A stretch of DNA of 57,666 nucleotides. Origin: a virus. How positions within the stretch are numbered: position 1 is the first letter of the stretch; each line of letters starts with the position of its first letter. The position numbers were made by a program, and so were the translations under genes. Positions 18,855 to 28,066 of the stretch are shown here, piece by piece. Where the stretch lies: positions 1 through 57,666 of the IMG/VR virus record IMGVR_UViG_3300043466_002594; one strand, 5' to 3'. The notes beneath the pieces are model-generated. The model worked only from the letters and a program-made list of their open reading frames with translations, did not search any database and was not told the origin of the DNA.

Positions 18855-18874
18855 AATCCCGATTTCTCGGGATT
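18855..18874 (-). terminator. Terminator after nrdA
   Basis: An 8-bp stem AATCCCGA/TCGGGATT with a 4-nt loop and TTTTTTATTT following on the minus strand, 4 nt past the nrdA stop. It separates the nucleotide/replication transcript from the baseplate transcript, whose TATTTAT element follows 12 nt later. Confidence 0.85.
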
Positions 18875-18878
18875 CATT

Positions 18879-21311
18879 TTATGAAGAACAACCAAAACAT
18901 TCAAATTCACTATTTGCAGGTTTTGGTGGTAAGTTTAAATTTGAATAATCTACTTTAGGTGGTTCAGGAGTTACATTTGGTTTTGACATTTTTGATATAT
19001 CGACTGCCAAGTGTTTAGCCCCCGTTGAGATTGCCTTTGTTCTAACATAGTAACAAAGAGTTTTGAGTCCCTTTTCCCAACCATAGAAGTGAGATGATGA
19101 AATTTTAGATAGAGTTGGGTTACCCATATAAATGTTCATTGATTGTGATTGGTCAATAAACGGAGCTCTGTCAGATGCCATTTCAATCAATTCCTTCTGA
19201 GATATTTCCCAAATTGTTTTGTATTTTGGAATTAGGTGTTCAATTCTTTTAACTTTTTTATTGTAGTGTTTATCCTCAGGGTCAAGATAATTATTAAAGT
19301 TAATTCCCTGAACTGAACCTTCGTTAAGAATAATTTCATTCTTTAGGTCCTCACACCAAATACCAAGTTTCTCAAAATCGTTAATCAAGTACTTGTTGAC
19401 AATCATAATCTCACCGCCAACTACACGTCTATTAAAAATAGCCGAATGAGCTGGTTCTGTCATTTCATATGAACCAGTAATCTTGGCAGACGATGCGACA
19501 GGCATTTGAGCTGTGAATAAAGAGTTACAAACACCATAGTCTTTAACTTCTTCTTTTAATGAATTCCAATCCCATCTACCCGATAATTCTTCTTCTTTTA
19601 GTCCCCACATATCAAACTGAAATATTCCATTTGACATTGGTGACCCTTCAAAAAAGTCATACGGTTTATATTCACCATCAATACATAGTCTGTTACTTTC
19701 AGTGATGGCCGCAAAATAAATTGTTTCAAAAATTTCTTTATTAAGTTTCTTGGCCTCGTCAGATGTAAAGATGTAGTCCATCAAATAGAATACATCGGCA
19801 AGTCCTTGTGTTCCGATGGCAATTGCTCTTTGCTCACGACCACCCTTGTTACCCTTTTCAGTTGAGTAGTTGTTAATATCCACAACTTTGTTAAGTGCTC
19901 TTACGACTTTACGGGTTTCTTCATACAACAACTGATGGTTAAATTCTCCGTCTTTAATGAAGTTCTTTAATACCATTGATGACAATGTACAAATAGCGGT
20001 TGTGTTTTCGTCAGTATATTGGTAAATCTCATTACAAAGATTTGACTGTTTGATTACACCAATGTTTTGGTGGTTTGTCTTTTTGTTAGCATTATCTTTT
20101 GAACATAGATATGGAACACCAGTCTCAATTTGAGATTCAATAATCTTGGACCAAATTTCTTGGGCTTTAACTTTTTTGCCGAGACCTAATTGAACTGCTT
20201 TGTTGTAGTTTTCTTCGTATTCATCACCATAACATTCTTGGAGGGGTTTAACACCAGCTTTCTTAATATCATTAGGACAGAACAAATACCAATCATCATT
20301 ATTTCTAACCGCTTTCATAAAGTTGTCAGGAATCCAAAGAGCGGTGAATAGGTCACGAGCTCTTAATTCTTCAGCCCCTGTATTCTTTTTAATATCCAAA
20401 AGGTCAAAAATATCTTTGTGCCAAGGTTCCAAATAAATTGCCGCAGAACCAGGACGACGACCTTGTTGGTTAAAGAAACGAAGTGATTCATTAACAATTT
20501 TCAAATACTTCAAAAGTCCACCAGCAAATCCTCCTGAAGAAGAAATACGACTTTCTTTACTACGAATATTTGACATAGAAAGACCAATACCTGCGGCATC
20601 TGATGAGTATGTTGAAATATCTCTCATTGTATTTAAAAGTCCTTCCCTTGAGTCTGCATCATTGTAGTGAAGAACACAAGAAGCAAGTTGTGGAACCTTT
20701 GTACCGGCATTAATCATAATTGGTGTTGCCGGTGAAATAAGTTGACTTGAAAGAGACTTGTAGTATTCTACCGCTTGTTCAAATGATTTTGTTACCCATA
20801 TTGCAACACGCATGTACATATGCTGTGGACGTTCAATTGTCTTACCACTTGGTAGTTTCAAAAGATACATCTCTTGCAGTGACCTCCAAGCAAAGTAATC
20901 AAAATTATAATCATTGTCGTGATTAATAACTTCATCCACATTAGACGGTCCGTAACTGCTAATCATTTTGATAAACTCCTCATTAACAATACCTTCTTTA
21001 TAAAGTTCCATCATAGTGTTTGAGAAACTTGGGTTAGTTTCTTTGTGGTATGCCGAAATTGCAACTGATGATGCAAGTCTTGAATAGTCGTGGTGACTAC
21101 CAGTATAAGCCGCCGCAATTTCATAGATTAACTTATCAAGTTCCTTTGTAGTAATTTCACCTTCAGTTGGGACTGAAGTTATTACTTTAATAAAAATTTC
21201 ATCAGAATTAATGTTTAAACCTTTTGCGGCTCTTTTAATTCTATTATATATTTTCTGTGGGTTAAAGGACGAATCCTCCCCACTACGTTTTTTAATTTTT
21301 AATGACATCAT
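18879..21311 (-). CDS. nrdA: Ribonucleotide reductase class Ia, large (alpha) subunit
   Basis: 810 residues. Domains in order: N-terminal ATP-cone (about 1-90, IKKRSGEDSSFNPQKIYNRI), then the reductase barrel with the redox Cys in LASCVLHY (about 212), the active-site NLCNEI motif (Cys and Glu, about 422), the partner Cys in AICTLSS (about 438) and the radical-transfer pair in CYYVRT (about 753). The C-terminal tail ends CFGCSS and provides the mobile CxxC that re-reduces the active site. It reduces ribonucleotides to dNDPs together with NrdB, encoded 19 nt upstream. No Shine-Dalgarno is visible. A hairpin terminator follows 4 nt after the stop. All key residues are present, so it is expected to be active and dATP-regulated. 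Confidence 0.97.
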   Translation of the reverse strand: MMSLKIKKRSGEDSSFNPQKIYNRIKRAAKGLNINSDEIFIKVITSVPTEGEITTKELDKLIYEIAAAYTGSHHDYSRLASSVAISAYHKETNPSFSNTMMELYKEGIVNEEFIKMISSYGPSNVDEVINHDNDYNFDYFAWRSLQEMYLLKLPSGKTIERPQHMYMRVAIWVTKSFEQAVEYYKSLSSQLISPATPIMINAGTKVPQLASCVLHYNDADSREGLLNTMRDISTYSSDAAGIGLSMSNIRSKESRISSSGGFAGGLLKYLKIVNESLRFFNQQGRRPGSAAIYLEPWHKDIFDLLDIKKNTGAEELRARDLFTALWIPDNFMKAVRNNDDWYLFCPNDIKKAGVKPLQECYGDEYEENYNKAVQLGLGKKVKAQEIWSKIIESQIETGVPYLCSKDNANKKTNHQNIGVIKQSNLCNEIYQYTDENTTAICTLSSMVLKNFIKDGEFNHQLLYEETRKVVRALNKVVDINNYSTEKGNKGGREQRAIAIGTQGLADVFYLMDYIFTSDEAKKLNKEIFETIYFAAITESNRLCIDGEYKPYDFFEGSPMSNGIFQFDMWGLKEEELSGRWDWNSLKEEVKDYGVCNSLFTAQMPVASSAKITGSYEMTEPAHSAIFNRRVVGGEIMIVNKYLINDFEKLGIWCEDLKNEIILNEGSVQGINFNNYLDPEDKHYNKKVKRIEHLIPKYKTIWEISQKELIEMASDRAPFIDQSQSMNIYMGNPTLSKISSSHFYGWEKGLKTLCYYVRTKAISTGAKHLAVDISKMSKPNVTPEPPKVDYSNLNLPPKPANSEFECFGCSS

Positions 21312-21330
21312 AGTTTTATAAAATAATCAA

Positions 21331-22278
21331 TTAAAAGTCATCGGTAAAGGACAATGTTTCGTTCAATTTTGCTTTTTGATACTCAACAGTCCTTGACTCA
21401 AAGAAATTACCCTTCGTTTCAACTGCGATTTGCTCCATAAATTTAAACGGCTGTTCAACATTAAAATGTTTTTTACAACCCAATTTAACTAATAGACCAT
21501 CAACAACAAATTCAAGATATTGTTTCATAAGATTTGAATTCATTCCAATAAGTGAAACTGGAAGTGATTCAGTGATAAATTCTTTTTCAATTTCAAGAGC
21601 CGATAACAAAATCTCTTTAATTCTCTTTTCACTCGGTTTGTTTTCACAGTGATTATTCAAAAGGTGAATTGCAAAATCACAATGTAAATTTTCATCTTTA
21701 AAGATAAGTGAATTTGCGTTACACAAACCTTGCATAAGTCCTCTTGACTTCAACCAAAAGATTGAACAAAATGAACCTGAGAAGAAAATTCCTTCAACAG
21801 CCGCAAATGCCACAAGTCTTTCTTGGAAAGAGGCATTTGTAATCCATTCAAGAGCCCATTTGGCTTTCTTTTGAACCGCGGGAAGTCTGTCAATCGCGTG
21901 GAAACATTCATCTTTTTCTTTTGGATTTGACACATAAGTATCAATCAAAAGTGAGTACATTAGACTATGAATGTTTTCCATTGCAAGTTGAAACCCGTAA
22001 AAGAATTTTGCTTCGGGGTATTGTACTTCTCGGTAGAAATTTTCGGCCAAGTTTTCGTTAACAATCCCATCCGATGCCGCAAAAAATGACAACACATTTT
22101 TAACAAAGTATTGTTCATTTTCTGAAAGGTTTTCCCAATCACGAATATCCCCTGATAAATCAACTTCTTCAGCTGTCCAAAACGCCGCTTGGTGCATTTT
22201 ATAAAATTCCCATATATCGTTATGTTCGATAGGAAATATTACAAACCTATTAGGGTTTTCTACTAAAATCTTTTCCAT
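21331..22278 (-). CDS. nrdB: Ribonucleotide reductase class Ia, small (beta) subunit
   Basis: 315 residues. It has the di-iron ligand pattern of R2 proteins ([48 protein letters not shown]) and the radical Tyr region [11 protein letters not shown], which is of the eukaryote/Bacteroidota class Ia type. The C-terminus FTDDF is the usual acidic/aromatic tail that docks on the alpha subunit. It lies between the helicase gene (5 nt gap) and nrdA. All ligands are visible. Confidence 0.97.
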   Translation of the reverse strand: MEKILVENPNRFVIFPIEHNDIWEFYKMHQAAFWTAEEVDLSGDIRDWENLSENEQYFVKNVLSFFAASDGIVNENLAENFYREVQYPEAKFFYGFQLAMENIHSLMYSLLIDTYVSNPKEKDECFHAIDRLPAVQKKAKWALEWITNASFQERLVAFAAVEGIFFSGSFCSIFWLKSRGLMQGLCNANSLIFKDENLHCDFAIHLLNNHCENKPSEKRIKEILLSALEIEKEFITESLPVSLIGMNSNLMKQYLEFVVDGLLVKLGCKKHFNVEQPFKFMEQIAVETKGNFFESRTVEYQKAKLNETLSFTDDF

Positions 22279-22283
22279 ATTTA

Positions 22284-23666
22284 TTAATTATTTTGTTGTT
22301 CTCGTTGTTTTCTTCTTTCGAGTAAATCTTTTACTCGTTGTCTTTGTTGTTCTTCTTTCTGTTCTTCAAGTCCTAAGAACGTTACCGAACTTTCGGTATC
22401 AATTTCTAACATACCGTTATCGAACTTACAATTTTCAAACACAATACCGTCGTCACCAATTCTTGATTTGGTTATCGCAATTGTGGCGAGTTTCATCTCT
22501 TTTTGTTGTAATGTCTTTGCAACTGAGATAATAACGTGACCAACTTGAGCCTTTTTAATTGACCCACCCATTTGGTCGGTTGTCACAACTTCAGATGAAA
22601 TAGAACTTCTATTACCCTGTGTTGCCGTCCACCCAACTAGATTTAACTCGTGACACATTGCTTCGAAACCTCTCATAACCGAACCTTCACTCTTCCATTC
22701 ATCACCCAAATTCTTGTCAGGTACAATACAATCGATATAATCTAATACAACCATATCCAACTTTACACCATCGGCAATCATCTTACGAAGTTGATTTTTG
22801 ATTTGTAACATTGTCAAAGTATCTGATGGCAGTTTCTTTAAAATAAGACGGTTTTCCATCTTACTTTGCACCTCTCTAACCTTATCCATTACTTCATCTT
22901 TCTTGTTTGATAACTCATCAGGGTGGACTTTTGTCCAAAGTGTGATGTGTTTACGTTGGATAATTTTTGGGTTATCCTCGAAGAATATTTGAAGTACGTT
23001 GTATCCCAAATTAAATGAGTGATTTGCAATTTTGGTTAAGAATGTAGATTTACCTACTCCTGTGGGCGCTAATATAACACCCAATTCTCCTTTAGCCAAA
23101 CCTCCTTTCAACAATCTGTCGATACCCGGTATTCCCATTGGGATTGGGTGACGATAATCCTCATTTAATACATCGTCCAAATTAGAAAATACATCAGCCA
23201 TACCGTCTTCTCTTTCCCCAACTTGTAGAGCTTCTCTAACAAGTTCCTCGAGTTTGTCATAACTCTCAAACTCACCACCATCAATAACTTTTTGAGCTTT
23301 AGTGATGGCTTTCTGTAATTCTTGTTGTTTACAGAATTTGAGAGCCTTTTCTTGTACAAACCCACTACCTTCTATTGGACAATCTTTGATTTTTGTAATC
23401 GTGTCCAAAACTATTTTGGATGCAAGTTCTTGTTGTAACTCAGATTTGGTTATTTGTTCGAGGGTGTCGAATGTGGGTACGTGTTCGAATTTTGAGTAGT
23501 ACTCCTTAATCATTTGCAAGATGATTTTGAAGTACTTGTTCTCAAAATATTGTTGTTCTATAACGTCAATTATTGACCTTCCAAACTCCTTGTCAACGAT
23601 GATTTGATTCAGTAATTGTACTTGAAATGAAGACCCTAAATAATCGAAATTTTTGTTTGACGCCAT
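22284..23666 (-). CDS. 41: Replicative DNA helicase, gp41/DnaB-like
   Basis: 460 residues (T4 gp41 is 475). An N-terminal helical domain (about 1-150) is followed by a RecA-like motor: Walker [10 protein letters not shown] (about 195), Walker [10 protein letters not shown] (about 303), and a downstream QGNRSSIS and [12 protein letters not shown] region typical of the DnaB family (motif H3/H4). The C-terminus is highly charged ([16 protein letters not shown]). It acts as a hexamer unwinding at the fork with the phage polymerase and primase; no primase is in the window. A TATTTAT element lies 22 nt upstream of the ATG. Confidence 0.92.
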   Translation of the reverse strand: MASNKNFDYLGSSFQVQLLNQIIVDKEFGRSIIDVIEQQYFENKYFKIILQMIKEYYSKFEHVPTFDTLEQITKSELQQELASKIVLDTITKIKDCPIEGSGFVQEKALKFCKQQELQKAITKAQKVIDGGEFESYDKLEELVREALQVGEREDGMADVFSNLDDVLNEDYRHPIPMGIPGIDRLLKGGLAKGELGVILAPTGVGKSTFLTKIANHSFNLGYNVLQIFFEDNPKIIQRKHITLWTKVHPDELSNKKDEVMDKVREVQSKMENRLILKKLPSDTLTMLQIKNQLRKMIADGVKLDMVVLDYIDCIVPDKNLGDEWKSEGSVMRGFEAMCHELNLVGWTATQGNRSSISSEVVTTDQMGGSIKKAQVGHVIISVAKTLQQKEMKLATIAITKSRIGDDGIVFENCKFDNGMLEIDTESSVTFLGLEEQKEEQQRQRVKDLLERRKQREQQNN

Positions 23667-23688
23667 AGTAAATTTTTGTTCGTTTTTG

Positions 23689-23695
23689 ATAAATA
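23689..23695 (-). promoter_or_regulatory. TATTTAT element, candidate phage promoter
   Basis: Minus-strand GATAATATTTATCAAAAACG, 22 nt upstream of the helicase gene. It is the one copy in front of a replication gene. Confidence 0.4.
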
Positions 23696-24148
23696 TTATC
23701 GCTTAGTACTAATTCCCGCAAATTCAAAAGTTAAATTTTTCGCCGAAAAAATGTCAGTAAGTGACGAAAGCAAACTTTTTATATGAGGACGGATATCTAC
23801 GGTGTATCTTATTTTAGGAGGGAAAATCTTGGCATCAATCTGACGATGACAAATTGTCATGTCTCCATGCTTAATAAAGATGTTAAAGTGCTCAGGACCA
23901 TCGGTATACGACGTATCCAAAATAGATGGATTACCCTGAATCTCATAAGAATTTTCAAGCATATAATCTACAGTTTTCATCTTCAAACGATGCATGAGAG
24001 TATTTTTAAACTCTAAAATAAACTCATAAAGTTCAAATGAATACTTAGCGTCCGGATTATAATCACGAACATTAAAATACCTTTGAACGATGATGTTGTC
24101 ATTAACCATCATCAAAAACTCAAGTTTTGTTAAATCTTGCTCTTTCAT
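23696..24148 (-). CDS. Hypothetical protein in replication cluster
   Basis: 150 residues with no recognised motif. An N-terminal helical part (KLEFLMMVNDNIIVQRYF) is followed by a beta-rich C-terminal half (PPKIRYTVDIRPH). It lies between helicase and RNase H genes with only 6 nt to the latter, so it is co-transcribed with replication genes. A helper role in replication is possible but is not shown by the sequence. Confidence 0.55.
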   Translation of the reverse strand: MKEQDLTKLEFLMMVNDNIIVQRYFNVRDYNPDAKYSFELYEFILEFKNTLMHRLKMKTVDYMLENSYEIQGNPSILDTSYTDGPEHFNIFIKHGDMTICHRQIDAKIFPPKIRYTVDIRPHIKSLLSSLTDIFSAKNLTFEFAGISTKR

Positions 24149-24154
24149 AAAAAA

Positions 24155-25159
24155 TTACTTTTTGGTTTTAAATTGTTTTTTTTCTTTTCTTGTTAATTTC
24201 ATAAACGGTTTTACAAAGTTTACCCAAGCTTCGTCATGTTTTGGGAGAAATTTGAAGAACCCATCCTCCATCATCATACGGATTAGGTTTCTATACCCTC
24301 TCCCCTCGGGGTCTAATGTTTCACTATAATATAATTTGACTATTTCCTTACCTTCCTCTGTGATTAACGGATTAGACAAATCCACGATTTTGTTGTTAAT
24401 CTCAAAAAATTCATTTCCATAGATACCTGATTTTGTTTTACCTGAAAGTAAGTTTTGTAATATTTTGTTTTCTTTGTCCTCAGTAAGTAATACCTCGGCT
24501 CTTGTTAAAATATCGTTAAAAGAAACCTCATGGTCAAGTATCTCAGGAAATAATTTGACTAAAGTTTTTTCACCCAAATAATAGATACCATCAATATTAT
24601 CAGACTTATCACCTGACAATATTTTATATGTTTTTACATTATAGTGGGGTATCTCAACCTCGTGTAGTTTGATAAAATCACCTTTTTTATAGGTTAATCT
24701 TTTACTGGGTGAGTATATAGACACGTTTTGTGATATAAGCTGTGTTAGGTCTTTATCACTCGAGAAAATGGTTATAATCTCATCATTTGCAATCTGACAA
24801 TAATAAGCAATAAGGTCATCAGCCTCATTGTTGTTAATATCAACCTGACGAACAAACATCTCTTCAAGATATTGTTTTACTCTATGTTTTTGTTGGTAAA
24901 ACGACTCCTCTTTAAAGTCATAACCAGGTTTTCTGTTCTCCTTGTATTGGGGGTATATTATTTTTCTTGTGAGAGAACTCCCTTCACCATCCCAGAATAC
25001 GACTACTTTATCAAAGTTTTCTTCTTCAATAAAACGTCGGGTAGTATTTAGAAAATGCCAAATACCCCCAACGTGTTTACCTTCGTGAAAAAAATCTTTC
25101 ACACCATGAAATCCTATCTTTAATAGATTGTTTCCATCAATTAATAATGTTTTGGTCAC
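24155..25159 (-). CDS. rnh: RNase H / 5'-3' flap exonuclease (FEN family, T4 Rnh-like)
   Basis: 334 residues (T4 RNase H is 305). It has the acidic metal-binding motifs of FEN nucleases: LLIDGNN (Asp8), VVFWDGE (about 55), NNEADDLIAYY (about 108), FSSDKDL (about 132) and GDKSDNI (about 184), the last opening the helix-hairpin-helix region. It removes RNA primers and 5' flaps on the lagging strand. The start codon is GTG (read from CAC at 25157-25159), an exception in this window. It lies just downstream of the UvsX-like gene. Confidence 0.9.
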   Translation of the reverse strand: MTKTLLIDGNNLLKIGFHGVKDFFHEGKHVGGIWHFLNTTRRFIEEENFDKVVVFWDGEGSSLTRKIIYPQYKENRKPGYDFKEESFYQQKHRVKQYLEEMFVRQVDINNNEADDLIAYYCQIANDEIITIFSSDKDLTQLISQNVSIYSPSKRLTYKKGDFIKLHEVEIPHYNVKTYKILSGDKSDNIDGIYYLGEKTLVKLFPEILDHEVSFNDILTRAEVLLTEDKENKILQNLLSGKTKSGIYGNEFFEINNKIVDLSNPLITEEGKEIVKLYYSETLDPEGRGYRNLIRMMMEDGFFKFLPKHDEAWVNFVKPFMKLTRKEKKQFKTKK

Positions 25160-25197
25160 AAAAATTTTTTAAATTGTTTGACAAAATTTTGTTAGTT

Positions 25198-26184
25198 TTA
25201 TTCATTTTCAGAATCATCTTGAGATTCATCTAATGAATAATTTGAGTCACCTAGTTTTTGTACCCAATAATCTGAATAGTCTTTTTTATACTTTTCCAAG
25301 GCTTCTTTTGTGTCGGCAATATAACCATGTGGTACCGCAATAATCTTTCCGTCTTTATAACCAAGTCCATTTACGTGGTTTTTTAGTATAGAAATTTTAG
25401 TTCTAATTGCAAATGATACTTTTCTACCATTTTTAGTTGCATCAATATGACTTATACCAGCCTTTTTTTGATTACCAAACAAGAATACTAAACTACTTGC
25501 CAACCAAATTGCCGTTCCACCTTTAGCCTGAATTTCAGGTTGTCCGAATGGATTATCGGGTAAAAGTACCCAAGGTTGATTTAAAACGACCAAAGTATTA
25601 TAATATGGGTAATCTTCTTTTTTTGATTTTGATATTCTTGAATGGATACCCATTCCTATTTTATCGGCTAGTACTTTAGCGTTGTGCATACCACCACCTT
25701 TACCATCAAATGTCATTTGACATGGGATGCTTCCAATACTATCCCACAAAAATAAAAGATTGTACGGGATGTCACCTTTTTCTTGAGCATCTAAAATTTG
25801 ATTAATGAAATCTGTTGCCTGTTCAATAACATCAAAAGAATCATTAAAAATGAACATTCCGTCATATTCTCCAAATTCATTTTTTTCAGCTTGGAGTCCT
25901 AACTCAATAGCATGTTCCCAACTCCATTTTTTTTCGGTAATAATGAAAACAGGTAGGTGACCTTTTTTCTGAGCATCAGCCGCCGCTAAAATCATAGCCG
26001 TTGTTTTAGATGTATTAGAATGTCCTAAAAACATATTAATGCCGCCCAAAACAGGACCAGGTAATCCACAAGCATCCATAAAAGATTCTCCACAACTATA
26101 AAAACTTTCAGGTTTATACTTAGTTTTAGTAGAGAACTTAGATTTGATTGAATCTAAACCTAATTCTTTTTTCTTAATTGCCAT
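25198..26184 (-). CDS. uvsX: UvsX/RecA-like recombinase
   Basis: 328 residues (T4 UvsX is 391). The P-loop near residue 53 is GHSNTSKTT, which lacks the second Gly of GxxxxGK, as also seen in T4 UvsX. Walker B is LLFLWDSIGSI. The L2-type region QPEIQAKGGTAIWLASSLVF and the acidic C-terminal tail (DESQDDSENE) fit the family. It would polymerise on ssDNA coated by the gp32-like protein encoded nearby and drive strand exchange for recombination-dependent replication. The start lies 2 nt after the stop of the small upstream gene. Confidence 0.87.
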   Translation of the reverse strand: MAIKKKELGLDSIKSKFSTKTKYKPESFYSCGESFMDACGLPGPVLGGINMFLGHSNTSKTTAMILAAADAQKKGHLPVFIITEKKWSWEHAIELGLQAEKNEFGEYDGMFIFNDSFDVIEQATDFINQILDAQEKGDIPYNLLFLWDSIGSIPCQMTFDGKGGGMHNAKVLADKIGMGIHSRISKSKKEDYPYYNTLVVLNQPWVLLPDNPFGQPEIQAKGGTAIWLASSLVFLFGNQKKAGISHIDATKNGRKVSFAIRTKISILKNHVNGLGYKDGKIIAVPHGYIADTKEALEKYKKDYSDYWVQKLGDSNYSLDESQDDSENE

Positions 26185-26185
26185 A

Positions 26186-26410
26186 TTAACTATATTTCTT
26201 GAATTGTTGTAAAGCGTCTAGCTTATCTTTTGCACTTGCCAATTGGTCAACAAATTTATCCATCTCTTCCAAATGTTGAGGATGTTCTCCGATACCAACA
26301 GGATTATTGAAATAGACCATTAATGTTGCTTCAGCTTCTGAAATTTGGGCGGAGTACTTGTTTGTCAACGCCTCATACAATTTTTGCGTAATTTTTTCTT
26401 GAGTTGTCAT
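26186..26410 (-). CDS. Small hypothetical protein between SSB and UvsX genes
   Basis: 74 residues, helical and charged, with predicted amphipathic helices (ISEAEATLMVYF; MDKFVDQLASAKDKLDALQQF). No motif is recognised. It begins just after the terminator of the SSB gene and ends 2 nt before the UvsX start, so it is translated with the recombinase. A mediator or accessory role (as UvsY has in T4) is conceivable from position but unsupported by sequence. Confidence 0.55.
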   Translation of the reverse strand: MTTQEKITQKLYEALTNKYSAQISEAEATLMVYFNNPVGIGEHPQHLEEMDKFVDQLASAKDKLDALQQFKKYS

Positions 26411-26427
26411 TTTTTTAAGGTATTAAA

Positions 26428-26453
26428 AACCACCCCATATTTCAGGGGTAGTT
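26428..26453 (-). terminator. Intrinsic terminator after the SSB gene
   Basis: A stem of 9 pairs (AAC/GTT, one G-U that is only good in minus-sense RNA, ACCCC/GGGGT) with an 8-nt loop is followed by TTTTT on the minus strand. It lies 17 nt past the SSB stop codon. Confidence 0.8.
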
Positions 26454-26469
26454 TGTTTAACATTTTTTA

Positions 26470-27321
26470 TTAGAAAGGAAGGTCGTCTGATGGTTCATCG
26501 TCTGACTGTGGGTCAACGACTGATTTCTTACCACCCATAGATACCGTTTCCTCAATTTCACTTCCATAGATATACTTACCAGCGTCAGAATCCCAACGTG
26601 GAACTTCGCCACGAGCAATAGCTTCGAGATACTCGGCCGGCTTCTTAGAATACACATCACCCCAAGTCAATTCATCATTAACCCAAGTTTCTTTTGTCTC
26701 CTTATCCTCATGTAGAGGAGATGGGTCATCGTGCATAATTGTCTGAATGACAGTATAAGTAGCTCCTTTTGGGGTCTTAGCCTTTGTCAATTCAAGAATG
26801 ATATCTCTACCATTTTCAGGGTCAGTGATATCTCCTTTTTGACGGAAAATTGGGATAATTTTATCCAAGATACCTTCGTTCTTGTAGTTGTGCTTGAAAC
26901 GCCAGAACTTAACTCCGTCTTGTTCGTTGTCACGGTCAATAACCTTAACAATATAGAATTTACGTGGTTTGTACTGTTTTGCAAGCTCCTTATCGGATTC
27001 TTTTCCTGTTGACATAAGTTCTTCGTAAACTTCTGACAACGGAGAACGCTCGTTATCGTTTTTACCTGGGTCAAAAAACTTCTGCCATTTTCCATCAACT
27101 TGAACTTCGTGGAACCATACCTCTTTGAATGGTGAACTTCCGTCTTTTGTTGGGAGGACTCGGAGTCGTTTTTGCCCTTGTTTCTCGTTATCCTTTAGGA
27201 TAGCCGCGAAATACTTTTTCATTCTTTCATCTTGAGACATTTTTGAGGAGTTAGATGAACCTCCTTGTTTTGAATTTTCGTACTGCGAAAGAATCGCATC
27301 TAAAGAATTGTTTGTCGCCAT
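26470..27321 (-). CDS. 32: Single-stranded DNA-binding protein, gp32-like
   Basis: 283 residues (T4 gp32 is 301). Layout: a basic N-terminal arm (RMKKYFAAIL), an OB-type core with many aromatics and basic residues (FKEVWFHEVQVDGKWQKFF; KFWRFKHNYKN), and an acidic C-terminal tail ending DDEPSDDLPF. It binds and protects ssDNA and recruits replication and recombination proteins through its tail. There is no cysteine anywhere in the protein, so the Zn site of T4 gp32 (His and three Cys) is absent. The end DDLPF resembles the tip of bacterial SSB. It has its own promoter and flanking terminators. Confidence 0.82.
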   Translation of the reverse strand: MATNNSLDAILSQYENSKQGGSSNSSKMSQDERMKKYFAAILKDNEKQGQKRLRVLPTKDGSSPFKEVWFHEVQVDGKWQKFFDPGKNDNERSPLSEVYEELMSTGKESDKELAKQYKPRKFYIVKVIDRDNEQDGVKFWRFKHNYKNEGILDKIIPIFRQKGDITDPENGRDIILELTKAKTPKGATYTVIQTIMHDDPSPLHEDKETKETWVNDELTWGDVYSKKPAEYLEAIARGEVPRWDSDAGKYIYGSEIEETVSMGGKKSVVDPQSDDEPSDDLPF

Positions 27322-27348
27322 AATAATTAAATTTAAAATTGTTTATTA

Positions 27349-27377
27349 ATAATAAGTGTCAGCCTTTGTTTTGTCAA
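27349..27377 (-). promoter_or_regulatory. sigma70-like promoter of the SSB gene
   Basis: On the minus strand TTGACA (27377-27372), a 17-nt spacer, then TATTAT (27354-27349), 27 nt before the ATG. This is a near-perfect sigma70 pattern, and it lies just after the terminator of the upstream gene. It lacks the TAnnTTTG element typical of Bacteroidota housekeeping promoters. Confidence 0.7.
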
Positions 27378-27381
27378 ATTA

Positions 27382-27405
27382 AAAAGGGGTCAAATGACCC
27401 CTTTT
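27382..27405 (-). terminator. Intrinsic terminator between the proline-rich gene and the SSB gene
   Basis: A perfect 11-bp stem (AAAAGGGGTCA/TGACCCCTTTT) with T-rich flanks on both sides starts 2 nt after the stop of the proline-rich gene. The sequence is almost symmetric, so it could also work in the other direction. Confidence 0.85.
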
Positions 27406-27406
27406 A

Positions 27407-28063
27407 TTATCTTACCTCGGTGAAGTCTCCCGATTCCTCATCTCCAAAATCTCTAAAACTTTTTTTGATATCTATAGGTGAATAACCTTCAACATCATCC
27501 TGAGTTAAAACATAATCATTCTTTCCCGTTTTTTCCATATCAATCTCTTTATCTTCAAAAAAATCACTAAGTTTCTGATTAAACGGTCCTGAATCTAAAC
27601 TACGTAATTCAAGTTTTTCCTCCGGAGTTTTTGTTCTATATTTTTCAACTTTAGCCTCCAAATCATTCAATTTGGTAACTATGGAGTCCATATTAGACAA
27701 TTTACTTTCCAACTCTTCTAAATGTTTAAATAAGTTATCAAAGTATTCTTCTTGTTTTGTTTCAATATTTTTTTGTGACTTAACTAAGTCAGTTATTTCT
27801 AACTCTTCACCTTTAGATTCTTTTCCTTCCTCGTCCCCAATTTTTTCAACATCAGGGTCTGTTGCAACATCAACAGGTTGTGGTGCCACCGCTTCAGGGG
27901 CCGGAGCACCAGGAGGTGGTGGAACCGCACCTGGGTCGGCGGGTGCCGGTGGTGGAACTGCTTCTTCTCCAGGTGGTGGAGGTGGAACGTCTTGTTCAGT
28001 TATATATCGATTGATATCGTTATATCTTTTTAATTCGTTTAATATTTTAGTATCTATTCCCAT
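27407..28063 (-). CDS. Proline-rich, coiled-coil acidic protein, unknown
   Basis: 218 residues. Residues about 24-70 are a low-complexity Pro/Ala/Gly linker (DVPPPPPGEEAVPPPAPAD and more), followed by an acidic segment. A heptad-like coiled coil spans about 95-150 (DNLFKHLEELESKLSNMD; LNDLEAKVEKY), and an acidic C-terminal part follows. The linker DNA is far more GC-rich than its surroundings. It starts 3 nt after the stop of the small upstream gene and is followed by a strong terminator, ending the transcript of the hub gene. It could be a scaffold or virion assembly factor; no family is recognised. Confidence 0.55.
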   Translation of the reverse strand: MGIDTKILNELKRYNDINRYITEQDVPPPPPGEEAVPPPAPADPGAVPPPPGAPAPEAVAPQPVDVATDPDVEKIGDEEGKESKGEELEITDLVKSQKNIETKQEEYFDNLFKHLEELESKLSNMDSIVTKLNDLEAKVEKYRTKTPEEKLELRSLDSGPFNQKLSDFFEDKEIDMEKTGKNDYVLTQDDVEGYSPIDIKKSFRDFGDEESGDFTEVR

Positions 28064-28066
28064 TTT

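Noticed and set aside
25180-25190. TTGACA on the plus strand upstream of the RNase H gene
   Set aside because: It is antisense to the genes around it, and no suitable -10 or plus-strand gene follows.
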